From CADEDV01 sp036383515 (GTDB lineage Bacteria; Bacteroidota; Bacteroidia; Chitinophagales; Chitinophagaceae): 21,596 nucleotides of DNA. The position numbers and the translations under genes are program-made. Positions 1 through 8,017 of the stretch are shown here, piece after piece. Location of the stretch: positions 1 to 21,596 of the forward strand of contig DASVOE010000046.1 of the NCBI GenBank assembly GCA_036383515.1. The letters run 5' to 3'. The notes beneath the pieces were generated by a model that was given only the letters and a program-made list of their open reading frames with translations, was not told the DNA's origin and made no database searches. The first letter of the stretch is position 1; every line of letters starts with the position of its first letter.

Positions 1-2
1 AG

Positions 3-86
3 CCGCTTAGTTTCCGCGGGGCTGTTGCTCCTTCAGGCCCTTTATCCAGCTGGTGGAAAGGATGGACAAAATTTAATTATAACTAA
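3..86 (+). CDS. possible 3' end of an upstream protein (partial)
   Basis: Frame 3 is open from the window edge to a TAA at 84-86 and would encode a 27-residue tail rich in Trp, Ser and Gly, ending GWTKFNYN. A hairpin with a short T-run follows 35 nt later (122-145), as expected behind the last gene of a transcript. Frame 1 is also open, to about position 153, so the frame choice rests only on the terminator position. No family can be recognised from so short a tail, and the stretch may be non-coding. Confidence 0.25.
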   Translation, partial: PLSFRGAVAPSGPLSSWWKGWTKFNYN

Positions 87-121
87 TCGGTATCATCTTC
101 CTTGTTATGTTCTATATGCAG

Positions 122-145
122 CGTTCCGCACTGGCGGAACGTTTT
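122..145 (+). terminator. intrinsic terminator-like hairpin
   Basis: Arms CGTTCCGC (122-129) and GCGGAACG (134-141) pair perfectly around an ACTG loop, followed by TTTT (142-145). On the opposite strand the stem is not followed by a T-run, so it would stop + strand transcripts, probably those of a gene entering from the left edge. Confidence 0.6.
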
Positions 146-197
146 GCATTTAATAGTAAGATAATCTCGCCCTAATAGTTCGATAACAAATCGCTTT

Positions 198-334
198 CAT
201 CTTTGCAACAGCTCTTTCCATCCATCGTCCCATAGCATTCCAGATGTGTTAGTAATCGTTACTATCGGGAAAATTTCTCATGCAGTACCACCAGGCGATT
301 CCGGTATTTACCGGAAAGGTCCTGGTGGTTTTTT
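198..334 (+). ncRNA. candidate small RNA with promoter box and terminator
   Basis: CATCTTTG at 198-205 differs by one base from the Bacteroidota -7 consensus TAnnTTTG and would start a transcript near 212. The roughly 120 nt that follow contain no convincing reading frame but two hairpins. TAGTAA/TTACTA surrounds a TCG loop (250-264). A long nested hairpin at 287-329 is followed by a T-run. No + strand gene follows until 2462, so this is not an obvious leader. No -33 element is evident, and the structure matches no RNA family that I recognise. It could instead be a stand-alone terminator. Confidence 0.35.
287..334 (+). terminator. strong nested-stem intrinsic terminator
   Basis: The outer arms ACCACCAGG (287-295) and CCTGGTGGT (321-329) are perfectly complementary. 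Inside them lies a second perfect stem, TTCCGGTA (299-306) with TACCGGAA (309-316). Six T residues follow (329-334). On the opposite strand the stem is not followed by a T-run, so this is not the terminator of the - strand glycosyltransferase that ends at 361. Confidence 0.7.
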
Positions 335-360
335 ATTTACACCGGTAAAGGAATTGAGTA

Positions 361-1383
361 TTAAACTTCTTCGAAGAGAGCAGAGACTGCTGCATTGGTT
401 TCAGACAAATTAAAAATATGATCGAGACATTGCGGGATCGTGTTGCTATAATCTTTCTGAATAGCCGGGGCGTTGCAGATCCAGTTATAAAAATGAGTGC
501 TAAAATATTCATCAATATCCGGCAGTGTAGTTATTCCGAGCTGTTTTAATGCAGCCGCATTGCATTGCTGTTCATACTGGCCCCGGATAGGTCTGGCCAT
601 GAATTTTTTACCAAGCTGTAAGGCTTCTGCCGGTGTTTCAAAACCGCCGCCACTGATGAGACCGCTGCAATGAATAAGACTGTTATTGAACAATTGTTTA
701 TTAACCGGGAGGAACGTCATGTTCCTTTCCTGCCGGATGGTGGATGACTGTCTAGAAAATATTTCAAACCGGAATGCTGGAAATGCCTGGAATATTTTTA
801 TCAATTCCGGTTCACAATACGAGGGAAGGTAAACCGTGATATAATTTTTATCAGTGGGCACCGCATTGCAGATTTCTTTTTTTACCACAGCTCCGAATAT
901 GAAATCATCATACGATTCAAAATGAAGACCTACCTGCTGCGTTGCTTTTACATATTGTTTCAATAGCCATTCTCCCGCCCTGCTTTTTTTAGCAGGGCGG
1001 GGGGTGGCCGGAGATAAGAAACTAGCCTGGTGACCAAAATGAATTGAAGGCATCTTTTTTCTTGCACAGGCCGCCGATGTGATGTAATCAAAATCATTTA
1101 ATATGAGATCATATTTCTCTACGGGCAATTGTTTTATTTCTTCACGGACCCTGATGGGATGAATTTCTTTTATCATTTGCCAGTAGTTGAGACCTCCGTG
1201 ACAATTGTAATATAAACTGATCCCTTTGCTACGGTATTTTATGGGAGCATCCAGTTGCAGGTTACTATTGTCGCCACTCAAAAAAATATCCACTTCACCA
1301 TACTGTTGCAGGTAAGGTAATAATTCCATGGCCCTGCTGATATGACCATTACCGGTGGCCTGTACGGCATAAAATATTTTCAT
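361..1383 (-). CDS. GT-B fold glycosyltransferase family protein
   Basis: This 340-residue protein has the architecture of a GT-B glycosyltransferase, distantly MurG-like. The N-terminus carries a glycine-rich loop with GNGHISRA near residues 12-19. The C-terminal half carries SGGGFETPAEAL, the usual nucleotide-sugar binding signature, followed by an acceptor-side RGQYEQQCNA. No signal peptide or membrane segment is visible, so it probably works at the cytoplasmic face of the inner membrane. Its neighbour on the same strand is an LpxH-like pyrophosphatase, 119 nt upstream, which suggests that both modify a lipid or glycolipid. The sugar donor and acceptor cannot be told from sequence. The ATG at 1383 starts directly at the beta-strand before the glycine loop, so the start is well supported. 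Confidence 0.8.
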   Translation of the reverse strand: MKIFYAVQATGNGHISRAMELLPYLQQYGEVDIFLSGDNSNLQLDAPIKYRSKGISLYYNCHGGLNYWQMIKEIHPIRVREEIKQLPVEKYDLILNDFDYITSAACARKKMPSIHFGHQASFLSPATPRPAKKSRAGEWLLKQYVKATQQVGLHFESYDDFIFGAVVKKEICNAVPTDKNYITVYLPSYCEPELIKIFQAFPAFRFEIFSRQSSTIRQERNMTFLPVNKQLFNNSLIHCSGLISGGGFETPAEALQLGKKFMARPIRGQYEQQCNAAALKQLGITTLPDIDEYFSTHFYNWICNAPAIQKDYSNTIPQCLDHIFNLSETNAAVSALFEEV

Positions 1384-1413
1384 GTGTTTATTTTTTGTTT
1401 TTTGGTTACATGG

Positions 1414-1431
1414 ATCCGATAGCTATCGGAT
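1414..1431. repeat. 18-bp perfect palindrome
   Basis: ATCCGATAG is followed directly by CTATCGGAT, with no loop. It lies in the 119-nt spacer between the pyrophosphatase stop and the glycosyltransferase start. No T-run follows on either strand, so it is not a classical terminator. A shorter perfect palindrome, TGCTGATCAGCA, lies at 1453-1464 in the same spacer. A partial copy of the core (GATAGCTAT) occurs upstream of the susC-like gene near 2936. These may be operators or members of a dispersed repeat family. Confidence 0.5.
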
Positions 1432-1502
1432 TCGCCAACTAATCATCACGGTTGCTGATCAGCATTATGATGGCTCATTTCATGATAAAAGATTTTGTTT
1501 GT

Positions 1503-2336
1503 TTATGCTTCCAATGAATGCAGGTAAAAACTGATCTCGTTGGTCAATACATCTGTTGCTGTTATTGTTTCTTTACCTGTTTTTTGCGTTGTTACTTCGT
1601 TATACTGGTAAATATGCCAGGCTTTGTTATAATATTCCAATGCTGTCAGGTGTTCGATCCAGTCGCCTGCATTGAGATAGGTTACTTTTCCTTTTTCAGA
1701 TTCAATGACTCGTTGTTGTGGCTGATGAATATGCCCGCAGATCACATAGTCATATTTTTTTTCAATGGCCAGTTCGGCCACCAGGGTTTCAAATTCATTG
1801 ATGCGCACGATAGACTTGTTTATCTGTTCCATCACCCTTTTGGAAAGTGATATCTTTTCTTTACCGATCATTTTCATAAAGCGATTGATGATGCGGTTGA
1901 ACCCGAGTAAGGCTGCATAACCATTGCTGCCCATCCTTGCCCAGAACTTCGCTCCACCTTTGGTGGTATTATCAAATGCATCACCATGAAAGATCCAGGT
2001 GATCTTTCCATCTATTTCGATCAGCATCTTATCTACGATCTGCAGATGTCCTAATTGCAGGTCGGAGTAGCGTCGCAGCATTTCATCATGATTGCCGGTA
2101 ATGTAAACCACCCGTGTGCCGGTAGCCAGCAGCTGAAAAATTTCTTTGATGACAGCCATGTGGGACGAAGGGAAATAATGTTTGCTGAATTGCCATACAT
2201 CAATGATATCACCATTAAGGATCAGTAACTGTGGTGATATGCTTTTAAGATAAGTGAGTACCTCGGCGGCACGGCTACCATACGTTCCTAAATGAAGATC
2301 AGAAATGACGGCAACATCAACGGTTCGTTTTTGCAT
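1503..2336 (-). CDS. UDP-2,3-diacylglucosamine diphosphatase-like metallophosphoesterase
   Basis: This 277-residue calcineurin-fold phosphoesterase resembles the LpxH family, which cleaves UDP-2,3-diacylglucosamine to lipid X and UMP in lipid A synthesis. All metal-site motifs are present: SDLHLG (D13, H15), NGDIIDVW (D43), GNHDE (N82-H83-D84), FHGD (H117) and GHIH (H202, H204). At 277 residues it is somewhat longer than typical E. coli LpxH, the extra length being in a helical insert near residues 130-190. No signal peptide is seen, so it is cytosolic or peripheral at the inner membrane. It probably shares a transcript with the glycosyltransferase downstream. Bacteroidota often have several LpxH-like paralogues, so lipid A synthesis is probable but not certain. 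Confidence 0.78.
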   Translation of the reverse strand: MQKRTVDVAVISDLHLGTYGSRAAEVLTYLKSISPQLLILNGDIIDVWQFSKHYFPSSHMAVIKEIFQLLATGTRVVYITGNHDEMLRRYSDLQLGHLQIVDKMLIEIDGKITWIFHGDAFDNTTKGGAKFWARMGSNGYAALLGFNRIINRFMKMIGKEKISLSKRVMEQINKSIVRINEFETLVAELAIEKKYDYVICGHIHQPQQRVIESEKGKVTYLNAGDWIEHLTALEYYNKAWHIYQYNEVTTQKTGKETITATDVLTNEISFYLHSLEA

Positions 2337-2337
2337 G

Positions 2338-2363
2338 AGTGCGGTTTTATAAATGTCCGCACT
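2338..2363 (-). promoter_or_regulatory. hairpin abutting the start codon of the metallophosphoesterase
   Basis: AGTGCGG (2338-2344) and CCGCACT (2357-2363) form a 7-bp stem with a 12-nt loop. On the - strand mRNA it ends 1 nt before the ATG (2336-2334) and so covers the place where a ribosome would bind. It could hold back translation of this gene. It could also act as a dyad operator in the divergent promoter region shared with the lipoprotein gene. Confidence 0.35.
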
Positions 2364-2461
2364 TACTATAAACTCAATCTTTCCGGGAGATTAATATCGG
2401 ATGATCTTATTGTAAAGAAAATATTACCTGCGAAAGTGTTATTTTGTCGTAAATCACCTGT

Positions 2462-2860
2462 ATGCGCTTCCTGTCTTTTTTGCTCCTGGTTTTTTTCTGT
2501 TCGTGTAATAGTTCCGGCTTTCAAAAAAAAATAGCCGGCAGCGATAGCCTGGTGATCAACTTTTATGGATCCGGTATGGATTCAATTATTAAAACAGTTA
2601 CCACTACAGAGAAAAACGCTATTAACCGGCTCAGCCAGTTTATAGATTCAAGATCTACTGAGCAATTCAAATGTGGCTACGATGGAAATATGATTTTTTA
2701 TTCAAAGGGAGAAGCCCTGCTTCCCATTGCCTTTAAATACAAGGAAGCAGGCTGCCGTCACTTCTTGTTTGAACTGGATGGAAAACTGGTGAGCACAGCT
2801 ATTAATAATGAAGCAGCTGATTTTTTGCAAAGTCTGGAAGAAGGGGAAAATACCTATTGA
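2462..2860 (+). CDS. small hypothetical lipoprotein
   Basis: The product is 132 residues. It starts with a short hydrophobic signal and a lipobox-like FFCSC at residues 11-15. Cys15, preceded by Ser, is the more likely lipidated residue, so the protein should sit in an envelope membrane. The mature part is soluble and of mixed alpha/beta character, with no motif I recognise. Two cysteines (near residues 72 and 98) could form a disulfide. It is divergent from the pyrophosphatase gene with a 125-nt shared upstream region, and it ends 191 nt before the susC-like start. It is probably an independent gene rather than part of the phosphonate series. A role is not known. Confidence 0.65.
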   Translation: MRFLSFLLLVFFCSCNSSGFQKKIAGSDSLVINFYGSGMDSIIKTVTTTEKNAINRLSQFIDSRSTEQFKCGYDGNMIFYSKGEALLPIAFKYKEAGCRHFLFELDGKLVSTAINNEAADFLQSLEEGENTY

Positions 2861-3006
2861 AACTTCAAAATATTCTTTCAATCGTTTACGTATAAGTTAA
2901 CTGCGCCATGTTACCTCAATGTTATCATTATCTCTGATAGCTATTATTTCATTTTTCATTAACGGTTCTTTCATCCCTGCATAAGACTGGCTTCACATTG
3001 CAATCA

Positions 3007-3014
3007 GATTTTTG
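3007..3014 (+). promoter_or_regulatory. candidate -7 promoter box for the phosphonate gene series
   Basis: GATTTTTG matches the Bacteroidota -7 consensus TAnnTTTG at seven of eight positions, counting the two free bases. It would put transcription start near 3021, about 30 nt before the ATG at 3052, and so excludes a TTG start at 2998. No clear -33 TTG is seen at the usual spacing. Upstream lie TTTCATT (2947-2953), TTTCATT (2954-2960) and TTTCATC (2969-2975), which may bind a regulator. Confidence 0.35.
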
Positions 3015-3051
3015 CTGCCTTATATCATTTCAGCAACCAAAATCACTTATC

Positions 3052-6000
3052 ATGGCAGCAACTCCTAATCCCGCTTTTAAAAAGTTCCGTTTATTGATTC
3101 TATTACTTGCGGTGTCATTCACAGCAATGGCACAGCGGACCGTAAGTGGTAAAATTTATTCTGATAGTCAGCAGCCTCTAGCCGGTGCTACTATATTGGT
3201 AAAAGGCACAACCAAACAGGTGATCAGTAATGTAAACGGCGAATTCAGCATTGATGCCGGTGACAACGAGATCTTAATCGTTTCCAATGTTGGGTACCTG
3301 CAAAAAGAATTGAAAGCCACAGATGCTTCGATTATTACATTGGTGCAGGATACTAAAGATCTTTCGGAAGTAGTGGTCACCGCATTGGGTATTAAAAAAG
3401 AAACCAAGAAACTTACCTATGCTGTGCAGGAAGTAAAAACAGCAGACCTGGTAAAAGCCAGGGAACCTAACCCTATTAATAGTCTGAAAGGTAAAGTGGC
3501 TGGTCTGAATGTAAATATCAATAATGAATTGCTTCGTCAGCCTTCTATCAATTTTCGTGGTGAAGGAAATATCCTTTTCGTGGTAGATGGGGTGCCTATC
3601 ACTACAGATACCTGGAACATCAGTCCTGATGATATTGAAAGTTATACTTTCCTGAAAGGGCAAGCGGCTTCTGCTTTATATGGAAGTCTGGCCCGTAATG
3701 GCGCTATCGTTATCAATACAAAAAAGGGTACCAAAGACAAAAGAGGTGTTGCCATAGAGTTCAATTCGAGTACGATGTTCGATAAAGGCTTTTTGGCTTT
3801 TCCTATTTACCAGGATGAATATGGTCCGGGTTCAAGAGGTAAATATGCATTCAAAGATGGCGTAGGTGGCGGGTTAAATGATAATGATTACGATGTGTGG
3901 GGTCCCCGTTTTAATGGACAATTATTACCACAATATGATGGACAGGTTACTCCCGGTCAAACGTATACCACCAGTTTTGCTGATGGATCTTCTTTCACCG
4001 GTAATATAAAACCAACACCATGGATAGCCCGTGGTAAGGATAACATGAAGCGGTTTTTACAAACAGGTCTTTTATCTACCAATCATATTTCTGTTGCGGC
4101 CAGCGGCGATAAGTATGATCTGCGTTTTGGCATAGGTCATACATACCAGAAAGCGATCGTTCCCAATATGGATATGAATACAACGAACTTTAATTTAAGC
4201 GCCGGTTATGATTTTACGGATAAAATAAGAATGACTGCGGATATTAATTACAGTCGTCAATATTCCAAAAACTTTCCGGATGTAAACTACGGTCCCAATA
4301 GTATGATCTATAATGTAGTGATCTGGGCCGGTGCTGACTGGAGCATGGATGATATGAAGAATTATTGGCAGCCTGGTAAAATCGGTATCCAACAGATATA
4401 TGCCGAATACCAACGGTATAACAATCCGTGGTTCATGGTGAAGGAGTGGTTGCGGCCGCATTATAAGAACGATGTATATGGATACATTTCGCTGAATTGG
4501 AAATTTGCCGATCATTTTGAGTTTGTGTATCGTCCCGGGATTTCTACGTATAATGTTTTCCGGCAGGAAAAAATGCCGGTGTCTGCCGGTGCATATGGCC
4601 GTGATGAAAGACTTGGCGACTACCGCGAAGACACCCGCAGTTTTTTTGAAGCCAACAATGAAGTACAGGTAAAATACAATAATAAGTTTTTCAATAAAAT
4701 ACTTAGTGTAGACGGATTTGTGGGCGGCAACATAAGAACAGCAAGATATAATGGCAATTTTGCAAGTACTGATTATTTAAGTGTGCCTGGTTTATATACC
4801 CTGGCTAATACGTTACGTCCGGGTAAAAGCGCTTCCATGTCACTGGAAAATCTTTTCCTCAGCACTTATTACTCTTTTGATTTTGGAATAGGCAAATATG
4901 TTTCCTTAAATACAACTGGCAGAGTAGATAAAACAAGTACGTTGCCCATTGGTAGCAATACTTATTTCTACCCTTCAGCAGGTATAGCAACGGCAGTATC
5001 CGATTACGTGAAATTGCCTTCCATCATATCCTTCCTCAAATTCAGGGGCTCCTATGCAGAAGGAAGAAATGCAGGTATTGTTGCTACTATCGGGCAACCT
5101 TCCGTAGGATTTGGTTCCGGCATCGGTTATGGTCAAAACTATACCACTCCTGTCAATATGGGAGTATATGATCTTACCAGCATCGGTTACAGTATTTCCA
5201 ACAGCGGCACTTATAATAATGCGCTGGGTGCGTCTTATTCCAATGGATTGTTAGATCCTGCACTTACGGCTGATAATAAGAAAACAGCTGAAGCAGGAAT
5301 GGATATCCGGTTTTTGAAGAACAGGATCAACCTGGATGTGACCTGGTTCCGTTCTAAATCAGAGTTGTTAAGTTACCGCACGGATATTATTTCCCAGGCT
5401 TCGGGTTATGATAATATACGGACCAATTTCGGCAGCTATAAAAATACAGGATGGGAGATCACGTTAGCAGGTAATCCTGTGGCTGCGAAAAACTTCAACT
5501 GGAATGTAAATGTGAACTGGGCCACTTTTGTACGCAAGTGGATCAAAAATCCATCTCCTGATGCATGGAGTAAAGATGGTTCACGTCTGGACCTTGTATA
5601 TGGTGAAGGATTTATCCGCACGCCTGATGGTCAATTGGTGCATGGAAGTGATGGGTTGATGATGCGTTTCCGTGATGCAGGACAGGGGGGTGCTAAAAGA
5701 ATATTCGGGCATGCTGATCCTGATTGGTCATGGGGCATTACAAATACCCTTGGTTATAAAGGATTCAAATTTACTTTTCAATTTGATGGTGTTGTTGGCG
5801 GTGTATTTCATGATTATGTTCGCCAGAAAACATTACAGGGTGGCCGTCACCTGGAAACGGCAACCGGTTTGTGGGGACAAAACCGCATTAATGATATAAC
5901 CGGAGGATCGCTGGTGGCACCGGGTATAGTATTAACCGGGGGTAATATCGTTCTCGATCCTGTTACGGGTGAGATACTGAATTATAAGAACCTTACTGCA

Positions 6001-6312
6001 GCGCCTAATGCTAAAGCCACATCTGTACAGAATTATTCCAGCCGATATGCAAATATCCTGGAGATGAATATGATCAGTAAAACATTTGGTAAACTAAGAG
6101 AGATCACACTGACCTATCAGTTGCCTGCTGCCTTGCTGGGTAAATCCTTTATTCAAAAAGCTGAAGTTTCACTGGTAGGCCGTAACCTGTTATTATTTTT
6201 TCCTGAGAAATATAAAGATGTGGATCCTGACCAGTTTACACAGTCCAGCGCTTCTGACCTGCAAACACCAACCACCCGGCGTTATGGTTTCAACATCAAC
6301 TTAACTTTTTAA
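3052..6312 (+). CDS. SusC/RagA-family TonB-linked outer-membrane transporter
   Basis: The frame is open from a TTG at 2998, but the ATG at 3052 fits better: it gives 1086 residues and a clean signal peptide cleaved after TAMA at residues 24-27. Next comes a CarboxypepD_reg-like domain (about 28-105, from RTVSGKIY), then a TonB-box-like segment DLSEVVVTALG, a plug domain (NFRGEGNILFVVDGVP, LKGQAASALYGSLARNGAI), and a 22-strand-type barrel ending in Phe. It forms the channel of a SusCD pair, energised by TonB, and takes up substrates too large or scarce for porins. The SusD partner starts 18 nt downstream. The genes that follow suggest a phosphonate-containing substrate rather than a polysaccharide, since no glycoside hydrolase is present. 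Confidence 0.93.
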   Translation: MAATPNPAFKKFRLLILLLAVSFTAMAQRTVSGKIYSDSQQPLAGATILVKGTTKQVISNVNGEFSIDAGDNEILIVSNVGYLQKELKATDASIITLVQDTKDLSEVVVTALGIKKETKKLTYAVQEVKTADLVKAREPNPINSLKGKVAGLNVNINNELLRQPSINFRGEGNILFVVDGVPITTDTWNISPDDIESYTFLKGQAASALYGSLARNGAIVINTKKGTKDKRGVAIEFNSSTMFDKGFLAFPIYQDEYGPGSRGKYAFKDGVGGGLNDNDYDVWGPRFNGQLLPQYDGQVTPGQTYTTSFADGSSFTGNIKPTPWIARGKDNMKRFLQTGLLSTNHISVAASGDKYDLRFGIGHTYQKAIVPNMDMNTTNFNLSAGYDFTDKIRMTADINYSRQYSKNFPDVNYGPNSMIYNVVIWAGADWSMDDMKNYWQPGKIGIQQIYAEYQRYNNPWFMVKEWLRPHYKNDVYGYISLNWKFADHFEFVYRPGISTYNVFRQEKMPVSAGAYGRDERLGDYREDTRSFFEANNEVQVKYNNKFFNKILSVDGFVGGNIRTARYNGNFASTDYLSVPGLYTLANTLRPGKSASMSLENLFLSTYYSFDFGIGKYVSLNTTGRVDKTSTLPIGSNTYFYPSAGIATAVSDYVKLPSIISFLKFRGSYAEGRNAGIVATIGQPSVGFGSGIGYGQNYTTPVNMGVYDLTSIGYSISNSGTYNNALGASYSNGLLDPALTADNKKTAEAGMDIRFLKNRINLDVTWFRSKSELLSYRTDIISQASGYDNIRTNFGSYKNTGWEITLAGNPVAAKNFNWNVNVNWATFVRKWIKNPSPDAWSKDGSRLDLVYGEGFIRTPDGQLVHGSDGLMMRFRDAGQGGAKRIFGHADPDWSWGITNTLGYKGFKFTFQFDGVVGGVFHDYVRQKTLQGGRHLETATGLWGQNRINDITGGSLVAPGIVLTGGNIVLDPVTGEILNYKNLTAAPNAKATSVQNYSSRYANILEMNMISKTFGKLREITLTYQLPAALLGKSFIQKAEVSLVGRNLLLFFPEKYKDVDPDQFTQSSASDLQTPTTRRYGFNINLTF

Positions 6313-6330
6313 CTGTAAAAGTTTACAACA

Positions 6331-7911
6331 ATGAAAAAAACATTTTATATATGCCTTGCAGCAATGGTATTAACATTTACATCCTGCTCGAAGCGATTTG
6401 AAGAATTACAAAACAATCCGAATATAGCAACTGCTGTTCCACCGAACCTGCTTTTCAACAGGCTGATCAATGGAATTTCCGGTGGCCTTGGCGGAGTGCA
6501 TCCATGGGGATCTGTCTATCGTTATAACCAGTTCTATTGTCAGAACTACCAGTATTATGGCGATAACCAGTATAACTGGAACAACGGACCTTTCGATGTG
6601 TACACCGGTATCCTGAAGAACATAGATCAGATGGAAAAAGAAGCGGAAAGGGCAGCGGGCAATAATAAAACACCTTATCATGCTGTTGCTAAATTCCTGA
6701 AAGCTTATTATTACTACAATCTTACTTCATTGATGGGTGATGTGCCCATGAGTGAAGCGGTAAAAGCTTTGAATGGAACATTGCAACCAACCTATGACAA
6801 ACAGAAAACCGTTTTCCTGCAAATATTGACCTGGCTGGATGAGGCCAATGCGGATTTTCTTACGTTGCAATCAGCTACAGGTCTTTCGCTGAAAGGAGAT
6901 ATTTTTTATAATGCAGATTATACGAAGTGGAGAAAGCTTATCAACAGTTTCAAACTCCGGATGCTTATTGCCCTGAGCAAAAAAGAAGCAGATGCAGAAC
7001 TCAAGATCAAACAACGTTTTGCAGAAGTGATGAACAGCGCCGCCAGCTTCCCTAAGTTTGAAGGGATGGCTGATAATTTTGCTTACAAATATATCGCCAG
7101 TGTAAATAACTATTCTACTAACCCGGTGAGTTTTGGTTTTGACGCTTTGCGTTATAATATGGCAGAAACTTATGTAAAGAACAGCGCCGATTTAAAGGAT
7201 CCCCGTATTCTTGCTACCTGCGAACCTGCGTGGAAACTGGTGAATGATAACGCATGGGCGCCTACAGATTTCAGGGCCTATGTAGCATCCGGCACCGGCG
7301 AATCGCAGGATATTATGGAAAGCAAAGCGATCTCTTATAAGATCAGTCATATTAACCGGTATCGTTATTACAGAACATTTACCGGCGAAGATTTTATTAT
7401 TGTGGGTTATCCTGAAATGTGTTTCAATATTGCTGAAGCTATCAATCGCGGCTGGGTCGCTGGTGATGCAGAGCAGTGGTATAAAAAAGGTATCCAGGCA
7501 TCTATTTCTTTTTATGGTATTGTTGAAGGTAGCAACACCGGTTATTATTTACCCATTGGTGCGTCTATCGGGCAATGGGTAACCGCCAGTTATAATTTTA
7601 ACTTCAATACATGGTATGCGCAGCCTGCTATTGCTTATACAGCAGATGCGGCGGGTTTAAATAAGATCTTATTGCAAAAATACCTGGCGTTTTTCCAAAA
7701 TTCAGGATGGGAGGCTTATTACAATTTTCGTCGCACCGGTGTACCAGCATTTTCAACTGGTATAGGGATCGGAAATAACGGGCAGATTCCTAAACGATGG
7801 ACCTATCCCTCATCGGAGCAACAGCGGAATGCTACTAACCTTAAGGCAGCTTTGAGCACCCAGTTTTCCGGAGCAGATAATATTAACGGGGTGATGTGGC
7901 TTATCAATTAA
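6331..7911 (+). CDS. SusD/RagB-like substrate-binding outer-membrane lipoprotein
   Basis: The 526-residue product begins with a lipoprotein signal (lipobox FTSC, Cys19) and continues with SKRFEELQNNPN, typical of the SusD-like_2 branch (PF12771). TPR-like helices appear early, including the Tyr-rich stretch KFLKAYYYYNLTSLMGDVPM. The C-terminus has FNFRRTGVPAF and an RWTYPSSEQQRN-type end, both characteristic of the family. It sits on the cell surface as the lid of the preceding SusC-like channel and delivers ligand to it. The gap to susC is 18 nt, so the two are co-transcribed. PF12771 proteins are often associated with non-glycan or peptide-like substrates, which suits the lack of carbohydrate enzymes here. 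The ligand itself is not evident. Confidence 0.92.
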   Translation: MKKTFYICLAAMVLTFTSCSKRFEELQNNPNIATAVPPNLLFNRLINGISGGLGGVHPWGSVYRYNQFYCQNYQYYGDNQYNWNNGPFDVYTGILKNIDQMEKEAERAAGNNKTPYHAVAKFLKAYYYYNLTSLMGDVPMSEAVKALNGTLQPTYDKQKTVFLQILTWLDEANADFLTLQSATGLSLKGDIFYNADYTKWRKLINSFKLRMLIALSKKEADAELKIKQRFAEVMNSAASFPKFEGMADNFAYKYIASVNNYSTNPVSFGFDALRYNMAETYVKNSADLKDPRILATCEPAWKLVNDNAWAPTDFRAYVASGTGESQDIMESKAISYKISHINRYRYYRTFTGEDFIIVGYPEMCFNIAEAINRGWVAGDAEQWYKKGIQASISFYGIVEGSNTGYYLPIGASIGQWVTASYNFNFNTWYAQPAIAYTADAAGLNKILLQKYLAFFQNSGWEAYYNFRRTGVPAFSTGIGIGNNGQIPKRWTYPSSEQQRNATNLKAALSTQFSGADNINGVMWLIN

Positions 7912-7961
7912 TAAAAGCTTTTCTCAGTGTGTAGTTTTATTCGCAAGCAATCGTAAGCAAC

Positions 7962-7985
7962 GGCGGAACTTTTCAAAGTTTCGCC
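7962..7985 (+). promoter_or_regulatory. intercistronic hairpin between susD and the phosphoesterase genes
   Basis: GGCGGAACTTT (7962-7972) pairs with AAAGTTTCGCC (7975-7985) over 11 positions with one G-U pair. It lies in the widest gap inside the gene series (106 nt). No T-run follows (TCTTTACTA), so full termination is unlikely. Such hairpins often protect the 3' end of an upstream message and would let the SusCD pair be more abundant than the enzymes behind it. Confidence 0.5.
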
Positions 7986-8017
7986 TCTTTACTATCCTCC
8001 TTATATTAACTTTAATT

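Noticed and set aside
1..153. Open frame 1 at the left edge
   Set aside because: It would run through the hairpin at 122-145 and has an unconvincing composition. The frame 3 tail ending at 86 fits the terminator better, though weakly.
1518..1850. Long + strand frame opposite the LpxH-like gene, and similar frames elsewhere
   Set aside because: These are complementary-strand shadows of well-supported genes, with cysteine- and aromatic-rich, low-quality protein sequence.
2998..3051. TTG start for the SusC-like protein giving 18 extra residues
   Set aside because: The added residues precede a normal signal peptide and overlap the candidate promoter box at 3007-3014. The ATG at 3052 is far more likely.
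7913..7922. AAAAGCTTTT palindrome after the susD-like stop
   Set aside because: The stem is too short and AT-rich to terminate transcription and is probably chance.
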